NCBI GenBank assembly: GCA_003151335.1
Contig: PLXE01000040.1
Span: 17,289 to 81,288, forward strand
DNA length: 64,000 nucleotides
Direction of reading: 5' to 3'
Origin: Acidobacteriaceae bacterium
GTDB lineage: Bacteria > Acidobacteriota > Terriglobia > Terriglobales > Acidobacteriaceae
Below are positions 54,189-61,540 of this stretch, in pieces. The translations under genes were made by a program, and so were the position numbers. Every line of letters starts with the position of its first letter. Positions within the stretch are counted from its first letter, which is position 1. The notes below the pieces were generated by a model. The model was not told the DNA's origin and did not search any database. It was given only the letters and a program-made list of their open reading frames with translations.

Positions 54189-54393
54189 CTATTGGGCCAT
54201 CGGAACCTTGATGATCTTCGTCTGGATCGCATAAGTGACGAGCTGCGCCTTGTTGTGGATGTCGAGCTTGCGCATCAGGTTAAATTTGTGCGCTTCGACC
54301 GTTTTCACGCTTAACCGCAACAGCACGGCGATCTCCTTTGACTGAATTGCCTTCCGCCAGCAGCTTCAGGATCTTCCCAACCTCGACTCATGC
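54189..54393 (-). pseudogene. LuxR-type DNA-binding fragment of a response regulator, frameshifted
   Basis: Reading leftward: 'GKILKLLAEGNSVK' then, after removing one extra A in an AAA run (near 54338), 'KEIAVLLRLSVKTVEAHKFNLMRKL' and 'AQLVTYAIQTKIIKVPMAQ' to a stop at 54189-54191. This is the GerE/LuxR helix-turn-helix of NarL/FixJ regulators. The receiver domain is absent, and the fragment starts where the upstream minus-strand gene ends. Confidence 0.75.
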
Positions 54394-55008
54394 CGGTATC
54401 GCCTGACACCGCTCCGCGGGCGATGGATGTGCTCGCCGGACTGGCTTGCGCGTTCGCCCACCCCTGACGGCAAGGCCCGAGTGACTGCCGTGTGGGGCAA
54501 CGATGTCAAGCGGTATGGACCGGCTTGTCACCTGGGATTGACGGCGATCGGGACGGTCCGCGCGCAGCAGGCGGGCCTGCAAAAAGATTTCACCGAGAGC
54601 ATCCAGGGCCTCTGCAATACGAATGTTTACCCAGGTCTTGCTGGCGCGCAGCATCTGGGCGACTTCGTCGCGGGAGAAAGAGTACAGTGCGACCAGGGTA
54701 ATCATCTCGGCGTGCGGCTCGCTGAGTCGCGCAAAACAGAGTTCGACATCGCGCACGAAGACCGCCTGGTCTTCAAAGCTGGGAATGGCGTGGTGAGTGA
54801 CTCGGGCGCGGAAAAACTCCCGCCCCAGCAACGAGGGAAGCCTTCCCACTTGCGAGGAGATCTCGAAAAAATGCCGCACGATGGCGAAGGTCTGTCCGCG
54901 GTAGCACGAAATTTCCGGCCGGGGATCGATCTCGTCGCCCTCTTCGACACTCGGGTGGTGGGCGCTGAACAGCCGTAGCTGCGAAGGCGATGACTGGAGG
55001 TCCTTCAT
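54388..55008 (-). CDS. Sigma-70 region 4-like helix-turn-helix protein
   Basis: 206 residues from the ATG at 55006-55008. Core 'FEISSQVGRLPSLLGREFFRARVTHHAIPSFEDQAVFVRDVELCFARLSEPHAEMITLVALYSFSRDEVAQMLRASKTWVNIRIAEALDALGEIFL' style region: 'SLLGREFFRARVTHHAIPSF' followed by a sigma region 4-type helix-turn-helix ('ALYSFSRDEVAQMLRASKTW'). This resembles a small protein family recurrent in Acidobacteria. The C-terminal 50 residues (Arg/Pro-rich) look like read-through into decayed sequence. The start overlaps the stop of the zinc-ribbon gene. Confidence 0.68.
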   Translation of the reverse strand: MKDLQSSPSQLRLFSAHHPSVEEGDEIDPRPEISCYRGQTFAIVRHFFEISSQVGRLPSLLGREFFRARVTHHAIPSFEDQAVFVRDVELCFARLSEPHAEMITLVALYSFSRDEVAQMLRASKTWVNIRIAEALDALGEIFLQARLLRADRPDRRQSQVTSRSIPLDIVAPHGSHSGLAVRGGRTRKPVRRAHPSPAERCQAIPA

Positions 55009-55244
55009 TGCAGCCTCCCAAACGGCAACCCGGCTGGGGTATCGCCGGGTACCATTAGAGCTGCACCCGATTTCGACCGGGGCTTGTACAACAGCAGGGT
55101 TGCCCGCGGCGCGTGGTGGGGCAGCGAGTAGTTGGCCAGCATTTGTCCACACGGTTCGCAATAGGTTTCGGCAGACGCGGCCGGACGCAGTCTCAGCGAG
55201 CCGCACCGTTCACAGTATTTCAGTTCGTAGGTAGAGAGTTGCAT
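55005..55244 (-). CDS. Small zinc-ribbon protein
   Basis: 79 residues. 'YCERCGSLRLRP' and 'TYCEPCGQMLANYSLP' give two CxxC pairs 17 residues apart, a compact zinc-ribbon. It overlaps the sigma-like gene by 4 bases, so the two are likely translated together. The pairing suggests a joint regulatory role, which is inference. Confidence 0.72.
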   Translation of the reverse strand: MQLSTYELKYCERCGSLRLRPAASAETYCEPCGQMLANYSLPHHAPRATLLLYKPRSKSGAALMVPGDTPAGLPFGRLQ

Positions 55245-55280
55245 GGGGTGTACCTAACTTCCTCTTGTCATAAAATGAGA

Positions 55281-55326
55281 AGCCCTGCGCCAGACCTGGT
55301 TACGACCAGGCTCTGCACACAGGGCT
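55281..55326 (-). terminator. Candidate terminator for the 55459-55788 gene
   Basis: On the minus strand AGCCCTG ... GCCTGG-TCGTAA-CCAGGTC ... CAGGGCT followed by TCTCATTTT: a nested outer (7-pair) and inner (5-pair) stem with a loose T-rich end. Confidence 0.45.
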
Positions 55327-55458
55327 CGTTTCAGTTACGATGACCTGCTACTGGTTATTTAGTTACGTGCAAAACGCGATGCTGGCAGCGGCGCGGGCAA
55401 CGGACCTCGGTAAGCGCAAACGCAAGCATGATCCTGGCCGCGCCCCTGCCATTGGGAT

Positions 55459-55788
55459 TCAAGGTATCATCCGCTCATCTTGCCGGCGGCTGAAATAACC
55501 CTCTTCGTATCCGGACTTCAGAATGCAACCGTTTTTCACGACGACACTGAGTCTTCCCGAGAAGCGCAGATTGCGCAGGAGTTTCTCCGTGGCCGCTGAA
55601 AGCAGCTCGGCCGCCCGGATTTTGCGCCGCAACTCGGCGAAGGTTCTTTCCTCAACTTGGGGTTCGGTCTCCATCATGGGTCCATTTACCTCGACCAGAA
55701 CCGCGGGGCCTGGCGACATTTCGACTGTGGCATAGGGAACCTGCGCAGTCAACAAGTTTATTGCTCTGGGAATATTACTAAAGTACAT
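55459..55788 (-). CDS. Protein of unknown function divergent from the regulator
   Basis: 109 residues, basic, with a short hydrophobic N-terminal stretch that is not a clear signal peptide. 'TFAELRRKIRAAELLSAATEKLLRNLRFSGRLSVVVKNGCILKSGYEEGYF' has helix-then-sheet character. No motif recognised and no Shine-Dalgarno site. It is supported mainly by length, position and a candidate terminator downstream. Confidence 0.48.
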   Translation of the reverse strand: MYFSNIPRAINLLTAQVPYATVEMSPGPAVLVEVNGPMMETEPQVEERTFAELRRKIRAAELLSAATEKLLRNLRFSGRLSVVVKNGCILKSGYEEGYFSRRQDERMIP

Positions 55789-55815
55789 GTATAGCTTTTA
55801 GAAAATACAATTGCT

Positions 55816-56541
55816 ATGAACTCCAAGGCTTGCATGCGACTCCATGACTTGCAGGACAAACTGCGTGCGCACATCCGGGCCCGAATCGACCGCGGGGAGC
55901 TGACCGGAACCGGCTTGTCCCACGAAGCCGGGTTTCAGCAAGGCCATCTTTCCAACTTTCTCAACGCCCGCCGGGGTCTCAGCCTGGAATCCATGGACCG
56001 CCTGCTGGCGACCCTGAACATCGGGATGCTGGACTTGGCCGATCTCAAAGAGATCGAGCAGCAGGTCTCGTTCCCGGCCGGGGGATTGGAGAACGTGGCC
56101 TTAGTGAGTGGGGAGCAAGCCGCACGCCTGCCTCGATTCACACCGGAGCAGGTGCGCGAAAGCCGCAGTTTCAGCAAGTCATTTCTGCGCCGGCTGAAGC
56201 CCAACGACGCCAGCAATCGCAGCGACTGGCTACGCTTCGTGCTCCTCCGACTCGACGCTAAGGCGGCCGGAGGCATGTTTCCGCACATACCTGCCGGCGT
56301 GACTCTGCTGGTGGACCGCCACTACAATTCCTTGCAACCGTACCGCCGGTTGCGACCCAACATTTACGCGGTGCATGCCGAGGCCCGCTGTCTCATCGGC
56401 TACGTCTCGGTTTCCGGCGATCACCTGGTGTTGCGGCCGCAAAACCCGCAGCACTCCGTGGAGCTGGTGCGCATCGAACGCGGCAGGAGTTATCACGACT
56501 ACATCGTGGGCCGAGTGTGCTACGTCGGGTTCGAAGTGTGA
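55816..56541 (+). CDS. XRE-type regulator with S24-like C-terminal domain
   Basis: 241 residues. N-terminal helix-turn-helix ('GLSHEAGFQQGHLSNFLNARRGLSLESMDRLLATLNIGMLDL', about 35-75) and a C-terminal domain resembling the LexA/CI peptidase fold ('PHIPAGVTLLVDRHYNSLQPYRRLRPNIYAVHAEARCLIGYVSVSGDHLVLRPQNPQ'). The Ser-Lys catalytic dyad of true S24 peptidases is not obvious, so it may sense a ligand rather than self-cleave. A TACAAT box lies 5 bases before the ATG and no ribosome site is visible, suggesting a leaderless message. Confidence 0.82.
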   Translation: MNSKACMRLHDLQDKLRAHIRARIDRGELTGTGLSHEAGFQQGHLSNFLNARRGLSLESMDRLLATLNIGMLDLADLKEIEQQVSFPAGGLENVALVSGEQAARLPRFTPEQVRESRSFSKSFLRRLKPNDASNRSDWLRFVLLRLDAKAAGGMFPHIPAGVTLLVDRHYNSLQPYRRLRPNIYAVHAEARCLIGYVSVSGDHLVLRPQNPQHSVELVRIERGRSYHDYIVGRVCYVGFEV

Positions 56542-56609
56542 AGCCCCGCTCTCTGCTATGATTCTTGCCCGTCGGCGCGCGAAGCCGGCGTACAGGGAGG
56601 CCAGCACTT

Positions 56610-56825
56610 ATGGAGGAACACGGGACCGGTAACGTAATCATGCGTCGCAACGAAGACATCGCCCTTGACATGATGAAATTCATCGCCGTCACCACCGGAT
56701 ACGGGAAGACCGGTTCGCCGGAAGCCGGGTTCAAGGGCGGCACCGTTTCGAAAGCCGAGGACTATGCCCAGCATTTGCTGGACCTGTTTGGGCAATGCCT
56801 GGCGGCGGTGCAAGGCAAAAAGTAG
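56610..56825 (+). CDS. Small protein of unknown function
   Basis: 71 residues from ATG 56610. 'RRNEDIALDMMKFIAVTTGYGK' and 'YAQHLLDLFGQCLAAVQGKK' form two amphipathic helices, a pattern I associate with short acidobacterial proteins. No known function. Same direction as the regulator upstream. Confidence 0.6.
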   Translation: MEEHGTGNVIMRRNEDIALDMMKFIAVTTGYGKTGSPEAGFKGGTVSKAEDYAQHLLDLFGQCLAAVQGKK

Positions 56826-56976
56826 GCCGAGGCCCAAGAAACGCACCCGGAGCCGGAGCCCGGACAGCTCCGGTTATCTTGGTTGCCGGATGGATCCCGA
56901 ACATCACGCCGGACAGTGATTTCGGTCACTGCCGCGGTGACGCCGCAGGACGACCATCAAGCTGGCGAGGTGCACC

Positions 56977-57438
56977 ATGGCAAGCCTGGATCCGAAGTTC
57001 CACGAAGAGACCCTCAGCATTCATCAAGAACACCAAGAACTGGTGGCGCAGTTGGACCAGATGGATGCCGCCCTGGAACAGATGGCCTGCTACGCGGAGG
57101 TCTTCACCGATCTCGCCACCGCCAACCAGGCCATAAGCCGCGGCAAGTGGATGGCGGAGTGGCTTCCCCGGCACTACGAGCATGAAGAAACCACGGTGCT
57201 GGCGACCATCGCGAAGATGAGTCCGGAGCTGGCCTCATTCGCTCGCGAGATGCAGCGGCAGCACAACGAAATGCGGGTGCGGCTGGAGAGCTTTCGGGAT
57301 ACCATCGAGCATTTGAGCCAGACCGGCAACCTGGAGAATGCCGTCAACCAGTTGAAGAGAGACGGCAAAGACCTCACTCGCATGATGCGGCTGCACATGG
57401 CAGTGGAAGAGAAGAAGTTTGCCGGGGTGGAGAACTAG
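56977..57438 (+). CDS. Hemerythrin-like (HHE) domain protein
   Basis: 153 residues forming a four-helix bundle. Candidate iron ligands are 'IHQEHQEL' (residues about 15-22), 'RHYEHEETTVL' (about 65-75), 'QHNEMRV' (about 93-99) and 'LHMAVEEKKF' (about 140-149). Hemerythrin-like proteins bind a di-iron centre and sense or store O2, NO or iron. The His spacing is not fully canonical, so metal binding is likely but unproven. Confidence 0.82.
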   Translation: MASLDPKFHEETLSIHQEHQELVAQLDQMDAALEQMACYAEVFTDLATANQAISRGKWMAEWLPRHYEHEETTVLATIAKMSPELASFAREMQRQHNEMRVRLESFRDTIEHLSQTGNLENAVNQLKRDGKDLTRMMRLHMAVEEKKFAGVEN

Positions 57439-57866
57439 CGGCGAAATTGAGTCACGAAGCAAAAGGCTAGGGTGATCATACTGCCCCACCCAAGCGCACG
57501 TTTCCCTTGGCGTGCAACTTGCCACAAGCGATGTTTTTCCATGCCCTCCCTGGCATTTCCAACCAGCCGTAGCGCATAGAGCCTTCTATTCAACCGGTCC
57601 CTTTCCGGCACTGAGGTTGAAATGGCGAAGAGGAGAGTCCTCCGGGATTGCAGTGCGCCACAACCCGCCTCAAGTTTCCTGCCCCCAGGCCGATAACCAT
57701 AACAGCACCGTAGGGCGCTGCTGCTGGTTGCCCCTGCATTCCGTTTCTGTGCAACCGGTTTACGCAGCGCGCTTTCGGGGCGCTGCTGGGCTCCGTATCA
57801 GCATTACTGGCACGTGGTCTAGGAAGTTAATCGAGCCGGGTACATGCCCGCATTGGAGGTCGACTT
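57439..57866. other. Leader region of the Flp pilus locus
   Basis: 428 bases without a supported gene. Open frames here are Pro/Arg/Ser-rich and cross the real flp gene in another frame. No GEMM or other known riboswitch and no sigma-54 site with correct spacing was found; a TGGAGG ribosome site ends the region. Confidence 0.45.
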
Positions 57867-58031
57867 ATGTGGAAACTTTTCAAGAACCTGAGGCAGGACG
57901 AGTCCGGTCAGGACCTGATCGAGTACGCTCTCATCGCTGCTTTGATTGCGCTTGGCGCCGTGACCAGCATGAAGGCGATTTCAACCGCGATTGGGGCCGA
58001 GTTTACCAAAATCGCCGCCGCACTTTCGTAG
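57867..58031 (+). CDS. flp: Flp/Fap-type type IVb pilin
   Basis: 54 residues, preceded by GGAGG. Short leader 'MWKLFKNLRQDESG' then 'QDLIEYALIAALIALGAV', with the prepilin-peptidase site after Gly14 and the conserved Glu-Tyr at mature positions 5-6. It is the major subunit of Tad pili, assembled at the inner membrane. First gene of a Tad locus (flp, cpaB, tadZ...) that has lost most of its assembly genes. Confidence 0.93.
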   Translation: MWKLFKNLRQDESGQDLIEYALIAALIALGAVTSMKAISTAIGAEFTKIAAALS

Positions 58032-58265
58032 TCAGCAGGAAAGCGGTTGCAGACACGATTGGCAATCGGTCTGCGGCCATCACGACCCAACTCCTCAACC
58101 CTCCCGCCTAAACGGGCCATAGGGACGGGAACGCGCAAGCAGTTAGGTTAGGGCCCTCAAAGGGCTGGGTTGTGCGGTGGTGGACTTGCTCGTCACCGTA
58201 CAACCGGGCTTCTGCAGGAGCGGGCATCGCCATGACTTTATTCGGTGCCCGACTGAGTCAACGAT

Positions 58266-59081
58266 ATGAACCCCCGCCGACTGCTTGTCGCCCTGTTGAC
58301 CGCTTTGTTGCTTTCCGGCGCCGCCACCTACTTTCTTACCCGCCGGATCAATGGAAGAAATGGGCGCTCCGCTGCCCCAGCCACTCAGAAGTATGTGGCT
58401 GCGTCACGGCCTTTGCCGGCTGGCGAACTGCTTAAGCCTGAGAACCTCACCTTGGTGGACTGGCCGGCAAAAATGCCTCTGCCCGGCGCGTTTAGCAAGA
58501 TGGAAGATGTCTCGGGCCGGGCGGTGGTCTACCCGATGGTAGCGCGGCAACCGGTGCTGGAGGGATATTTGGCGGCCGCGGGCTCCGGAATCGGCCTCAC
58601 GGTCAAGATCCCGGACGGCATGCGGGCCGCTTCGGTGCGCTCCGATGAAGTCATCGGAGTGGCCGGATTCCTGTTCCCCAGTTGTCACGTGGATGTGCTG
58701 GTCACCTTCCGCAATGAGGCGATTTCCAGTCCGGGTACGCAAATCGTTCTGCAGGATGTCGAAGTGCTCACGGTAGGTCAAAGAATAGAGCCCGAGCCTG
58801 GGGGAAAGGCGGAAAACGTCAGCGTCGTGACCTTGCTGCTGACGCCGGCGGACACCCAGAAGCTGGTTCTGGCGAGCACCCAGGGCTCCATCCATTTCGT
58901 GCTCCGCAATGGGGCCGACCGCGGGCGTATCGCCGCGGTGCCGGTGCGGGTGGGCGAGATCTCGAGCGAGGCACGCTCCCCGGCTCCAACGCCGGCGGCG
59001 CGTGCCCATGTGGCTGCGGTACACCCTTATGAGGTGGAAATCATCAAGGGCGACAAACGTGCCACCATGAAGTTCGAGTGA
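58266..59081 (+). CDS. cpaB: Flp pilus assembly protein CpaB/RcpC
   Basis: 271 residues. One N-terminal membrane helix ('LLVALLTALLLSGAATYFL'), then an SAF-type beta domain ('KYVAASRPLPAGELLKPENLTLVDWPAKMPLPGAFSKMEDVSGRAVVYPM', about 40-100) and the CpaB C-terminal part ('MRAASVRSDEVIGVAGFLFPSCHVDVLVTF', 'LLLTPADTQKLVLASTQGSIHFVLRNG'). CpaB links the secretin and the inner-membrane platform. The secretin gene rcpA that normally follows is missing. Confidence 0.93.
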   Translation: MNPRRLLVALLTALLLSGAATYFLTRRINGRNGRSAAPATQKYVAASRPLPAGELLKPENLTLVDWPAKMPLPGAFSKMEDVSGRAVVYPMVARQPVLEGYLAAAGSGIGLTVKIPDGMRAASVRSDEVIGVAGFLFPSCHVDVLVTFRNEAISSPGTQIVLQDVEVLTVGQRIEPEPGGKAENVSVVTLLLTPADTQKLVLASTQGSIHFVLRNGADRGRIAAVPVRVGEISSEARSPAPTPAARAHVAAVHPYEVEIIKGDKRATMKFE

Positions 59082-59163
59082 CAGTTACCAAGAACCACCA
59101 GGCAGAACGAAAATAACGCCCAGAGCGCCGTCTGCCGATATGCACTAGTGAAAGGAGTGCGGT

Positions 59164-59680
59164 GTGAGCTCGGTAACTCCCCATACCGAGGGTGGAAGTC
59201 TATGCCTGATTACGGTTGGACTCGACCCGGAAGCGACTGAGACCGCAAAACGAGCGGCCATGCAGGAAAGCGTCAAGTTTCTCAGTGCATTTCCTGATTA
59301 CCCTCAAAACCGGTTGCAGGCACAACTGGAGCAACAACTGGAGGGGGCTGAGGCTTTGCTTTGCCTGATTGACTTCGACAAGAGCAAGGACCTGGCGGTG
59401 CAGGCGGCCACCCACCTCCAGCCCTTGCTTAACGGCAGGGCGGCGCTGATTGCCCTCTCCAGAGATGAGACTCCCGGCAACATCCTGCATGCGATGCGGG
59501 CCGGTTGCAGCGAGTATCTCACCAAACCCTTGCAGGCCGGTCAACTGTCAACTTGCCTGCAAAAGCTGCGGGCACGCTGGCTGCGGTCTCCGCTTCACCC
59601 CGCCCGAGCGGCCGGCCAGGTGCTGGCTTTTCTAAGCGTAAGAGGCGGAGCCGGGAGCACCACCGCGGCCGTTCATCTGG
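59164..59680 (+). pseudogene. TadZ/CpaE-like gene truncated at its P-loop
   Basis: GTG start after AAAGGAG. A receiver-like N-terminal domain ('LITVGLDPEATETAKRAAMQESVKFL', 'ALLCLIDFDKS', 'ALIALSRDETPGNILHAMRAGCSEYLTKPLQAGQL') and the start of the ATPase domain ('GQVLAFLSVRGGAGSTTAAVHL') match the intact copy at 60144. Directly after 'VHL' (about 59680) the sequence switches to the C-terminal part of tadC in another frame. The open frame runs on to 59781 by chance, giving 33 unrelated residues. About 240 residues of the ATPase are missing. Confidence 0.85.
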
Positions 59681-59890
59681 TTTGGTACTCCGATTTCGAA
59701 GGCGCTCAGTATCTTCGCCGACGGCTTGCGCAAACAGCGCAGCCAACAGGCCGAGGAAATAGCTGCCAAGAGCACCGTTAAGCTGATGTTTCCCCTGGTC
59801 CTGTGCATCTTTCCCAGCATGTTCATTGTTCTGCTGGGTCCGGCGGCGCTGCTTATGTCGCGGAACCTGGGGGCGCTTGGAGGCAAGTAG
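59681..59890 (+). pseudogene. C-terminal fragment of TadC
   Basis: 69 codons beginning 'FGTPISKALSIFADGLRKQR', then 'AEEIAAKSTVKLMFPLVLCI' and 'FPSMFIVLLGPAALLMSRNL' to a stop at 59888-59890. These are the T2SSF-domain tail and last membrane helix of TadC, the inner-membrane platform protein of Tad pili. The upstream 200 or more residues are absent. Confidence 0.85.
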
Positions 59891-59986
59891 TTATGGGCAG
59901 AACACGTGGGTTGCAAGGTGCCGGGAAGCGCAAGGTCTTGGTCCGGTAAGTGGCGAATCCGCAATCTCAACCAGAAAGGAGACGAT

Positions 59987-60079
59987 ATGGACAGCTCAAC
60001 GATTATTCGCGTGATTGCAGGAATGCTTTTCGTAGTGGTCCTGGCGGTCGTGATTTGGCGCAGGAAGAAAACAGCCTAG
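59987..60079 (+). CDS. 30-residue single-helix membrane protein
   Basis: ATG with AAAGGAG 6 bases upstream; 'MDSSTIIRVIAGMLFVVVLA' then 'VVIWRRKKTA'. One membrane helix with a positively charged C-terminus. It lies between the tadC fragment and the intact tadZ gene on the same strand. The strong ribosome site and clean helix support a real gene; I recall similar mini-proteins next to acidobacterial Tad genes. Confidence 0.65.
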   Translation: MDSSTIIRVIAGMLFVVVLAVVIWRRKKTA

Positions 60080-60143
60080 GCCGGACTGGTCATTGGAAGC
60101 GGAGCAAATGGCCCAGAAACCCAAGCCGGGGGCGCCTTAGGGC

Positions 60144-61379
60144 GTGAGCAATATGGTGAGCACACAAGTCGCACCATCCCAATCCGGGATCTCGCTGGTC
60201 ACGGTATGCCTGGACCCGGCAACCGTTAGCGCCGTCTCGCGGGTGGCGGCACAAGTGCTGGGAGCATCCTTCACCGGCAATATGCCGGATTACTTGCCCC
60301 GTAATCGGGATGTCGATCTGCTGAAAGCGATGCAGCAGTGCGAGGGTTGCTTGTGCGTTATCGATGCCGACGGCGACCGGGAACTGGCCATGGAAACTGC
60401 CATGTCGTTGCAGCAGTTGCTGGGAGAACGTATCCTGCTGATAGCGCTCTCCGCCAAGTCGGATACCGACCTCGTCCTGGATGCCATGCGTGCGGGCTTC
60501 GCCGAGTATCTCCAGAGTCCGCTGAATTGTGACCAACTCCACGATTCGCTCGTGCGTTTGCAGCGCCGTTGGGCGGTGGCTCGCTCCGCCAAGTCTGGCC
60601 ACGTGCTGGCTTTTCTGGGAGTACGAGGAGGGGCAGGAACCACCACCCTGGTGGTTCATCTGTCCACGTTTCTGGCGCAACTGTGTGGCCAGAAGGTCCT
60701 GGTTGTAGACCAGCATCGCCAGTTAGGCCATGTTGGACTCTATCTTGGCCTGCCCGCAGCCGATTATCACTTTTACGATTTAGCCCGCAACATTGAGCGG
60801 ATTGATGCCAACCTCTTGAGCGGCTTTGTTGTGCACGACGTGCATGGGGTCGATGTGCTGCCTGGCCCGGAGGGGCTGTATGGATTCACCGACGTGCCGC
60901 TTAGCTCAATCCAGCAGACCATTCGATATCTCCGCGGAATCTATGAGTACGTAGTCATCGACTGTTGCCAGGGCGTAGGCAATGCCAATGAGGCTACCAT
61001 CGCAGAATGCGATCAGCTTTACCTGGTTGCTACTCCCGACGTGCCGGCGTTGCGCGACCTTTCCCGCTACGTGGACAACTTACTGCAGTACAACTTTCCG
61101 CCGGGCAAAGTAAGTGTGGTCATCAACCGCTTCCGCTCCCAAGGAGAAGTGACGCTGGACGGAATTGCCAAAGCGGTGAGGCTGCCGGTGGCGCTAACCG
61201 TCCCTAATAATTCCACGGAATTGATTGACGCAATGAATACTGGCAAGCCGGTAACGCCTGAATCGCGTTCCGAGTTCGCCAAGCAAATGCGGAAGTGGGC
61301 CACCAGCCTGGCGGGGCCGGCGGCTGTGGCGGAGAATGGAACAGCCACGAAACGAGCGTTTGCATTCTGGAAGGGATGA
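60144..61379 (+). CDS. tadZ: TadZ/CpaE-like pilus localisation ATPase
   Basis: 411 residues with a GTG start. N-terminal atypical receiver domain (about 15-135) and a MinD/ParA-like ATPase (about 150-390): deviant Walker A 'GVRGGAGTTTLVVHLS', 'KVLVVDQHRQLGHVGLYLGL', 'YEYVVIDCCQGVGNANEAT', 'QLYLVATPDVPALRDLSRYVDNL', 'VSVVINRF'. TadZ marks the cell pole and recruits the Tad machinery. The Walker A Lys positions are replaced (R-G-G-A-G-T-T), as in other degenerate TadZ proteins. It is a paralog of the truncated copy at 59164. No TadA ATPase gene is in the window. Confidence 0.9.
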   Translation: MSNMVSTQVAPSQSGISLVTVCLDPATVSAVSRVAAQVLGASFTGNMPDYLPRNRDVDLLKAMQQCEGCLCVIDADGDRELAMETAMSLQQLLGERILLIALSAKSDTDLVLDAMRAGFAEYLQSPLNCDQLHDSLVRLQRRWAVARSAKSGHVLAFLGVRGGAGTTTLVVHLSTFLAQLCGQKVLVVDQHRQLGHVGLYLGLPAADYHFYDLARNIERIDANLLSGFVVHDVHGVDVLPGPEGLYGFTDVPLSSIQQTIRYLRGIYEYVVIDCCQGVGNANEATIAECDQLYLVATPDVPALRDLSRYVDNLLQYNFPPGKVSVVINRFRSQGEVTLDGIAKAVRLPVALTVPNNSTELIDAMNTGKPVTPESRSEFAKQMRKWATSLAGPAAVAENGTATKRAFAFWKG

Positions 61380-61381
61380 AC

Positions 61382-61418
61382 TGTCATCCTGAGCGAGGAG
61401 TCGAAGGCCCCCTATAAC
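61382..61418 (+). repeat. Dispersed 'TGTCATCCTGAGCG' element, copy 3 (short)
   Basis: TGTCATCCTGAGCGAGGAGTCGAAGGCCCCCTATAAC, the two ends of the element at 22968 and 26501 with the middle removed. Lies 3 bases after the tadZ stop. Confidence 0.75.
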
Positions 61419-61540
61419 TCTGGCCAGCATCGCGACGCCACCCTGATTGCCCGCACTACCCCGTACAGACGCATGTACCAATCCTGAACCGCTATAATCC
61501 AATTCCGGGGAGACACTCAACGGGAAAGGGAGTCTAGGTT

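Noticed and set aside
57600..57700. Sequence GAGGAGAGTCCTCCGGG resembling an RNase P RNA core
   Set aside because: The surrounding conserved P4 and P15 elements are not present; the match is too short.
57800..57835. TGGCACG motif suggestive of a sigma-54 promoter before flp
   Set aside because: The required GC at the -12 position with GG-N10-GC spacing is missing.
57512..58111. 199-codon plus-strand frame over the flp gene
   Set aside because: Reads the pilin gene out of frame; the 54-residue Flp pilin with its own ribosome site explains the region.
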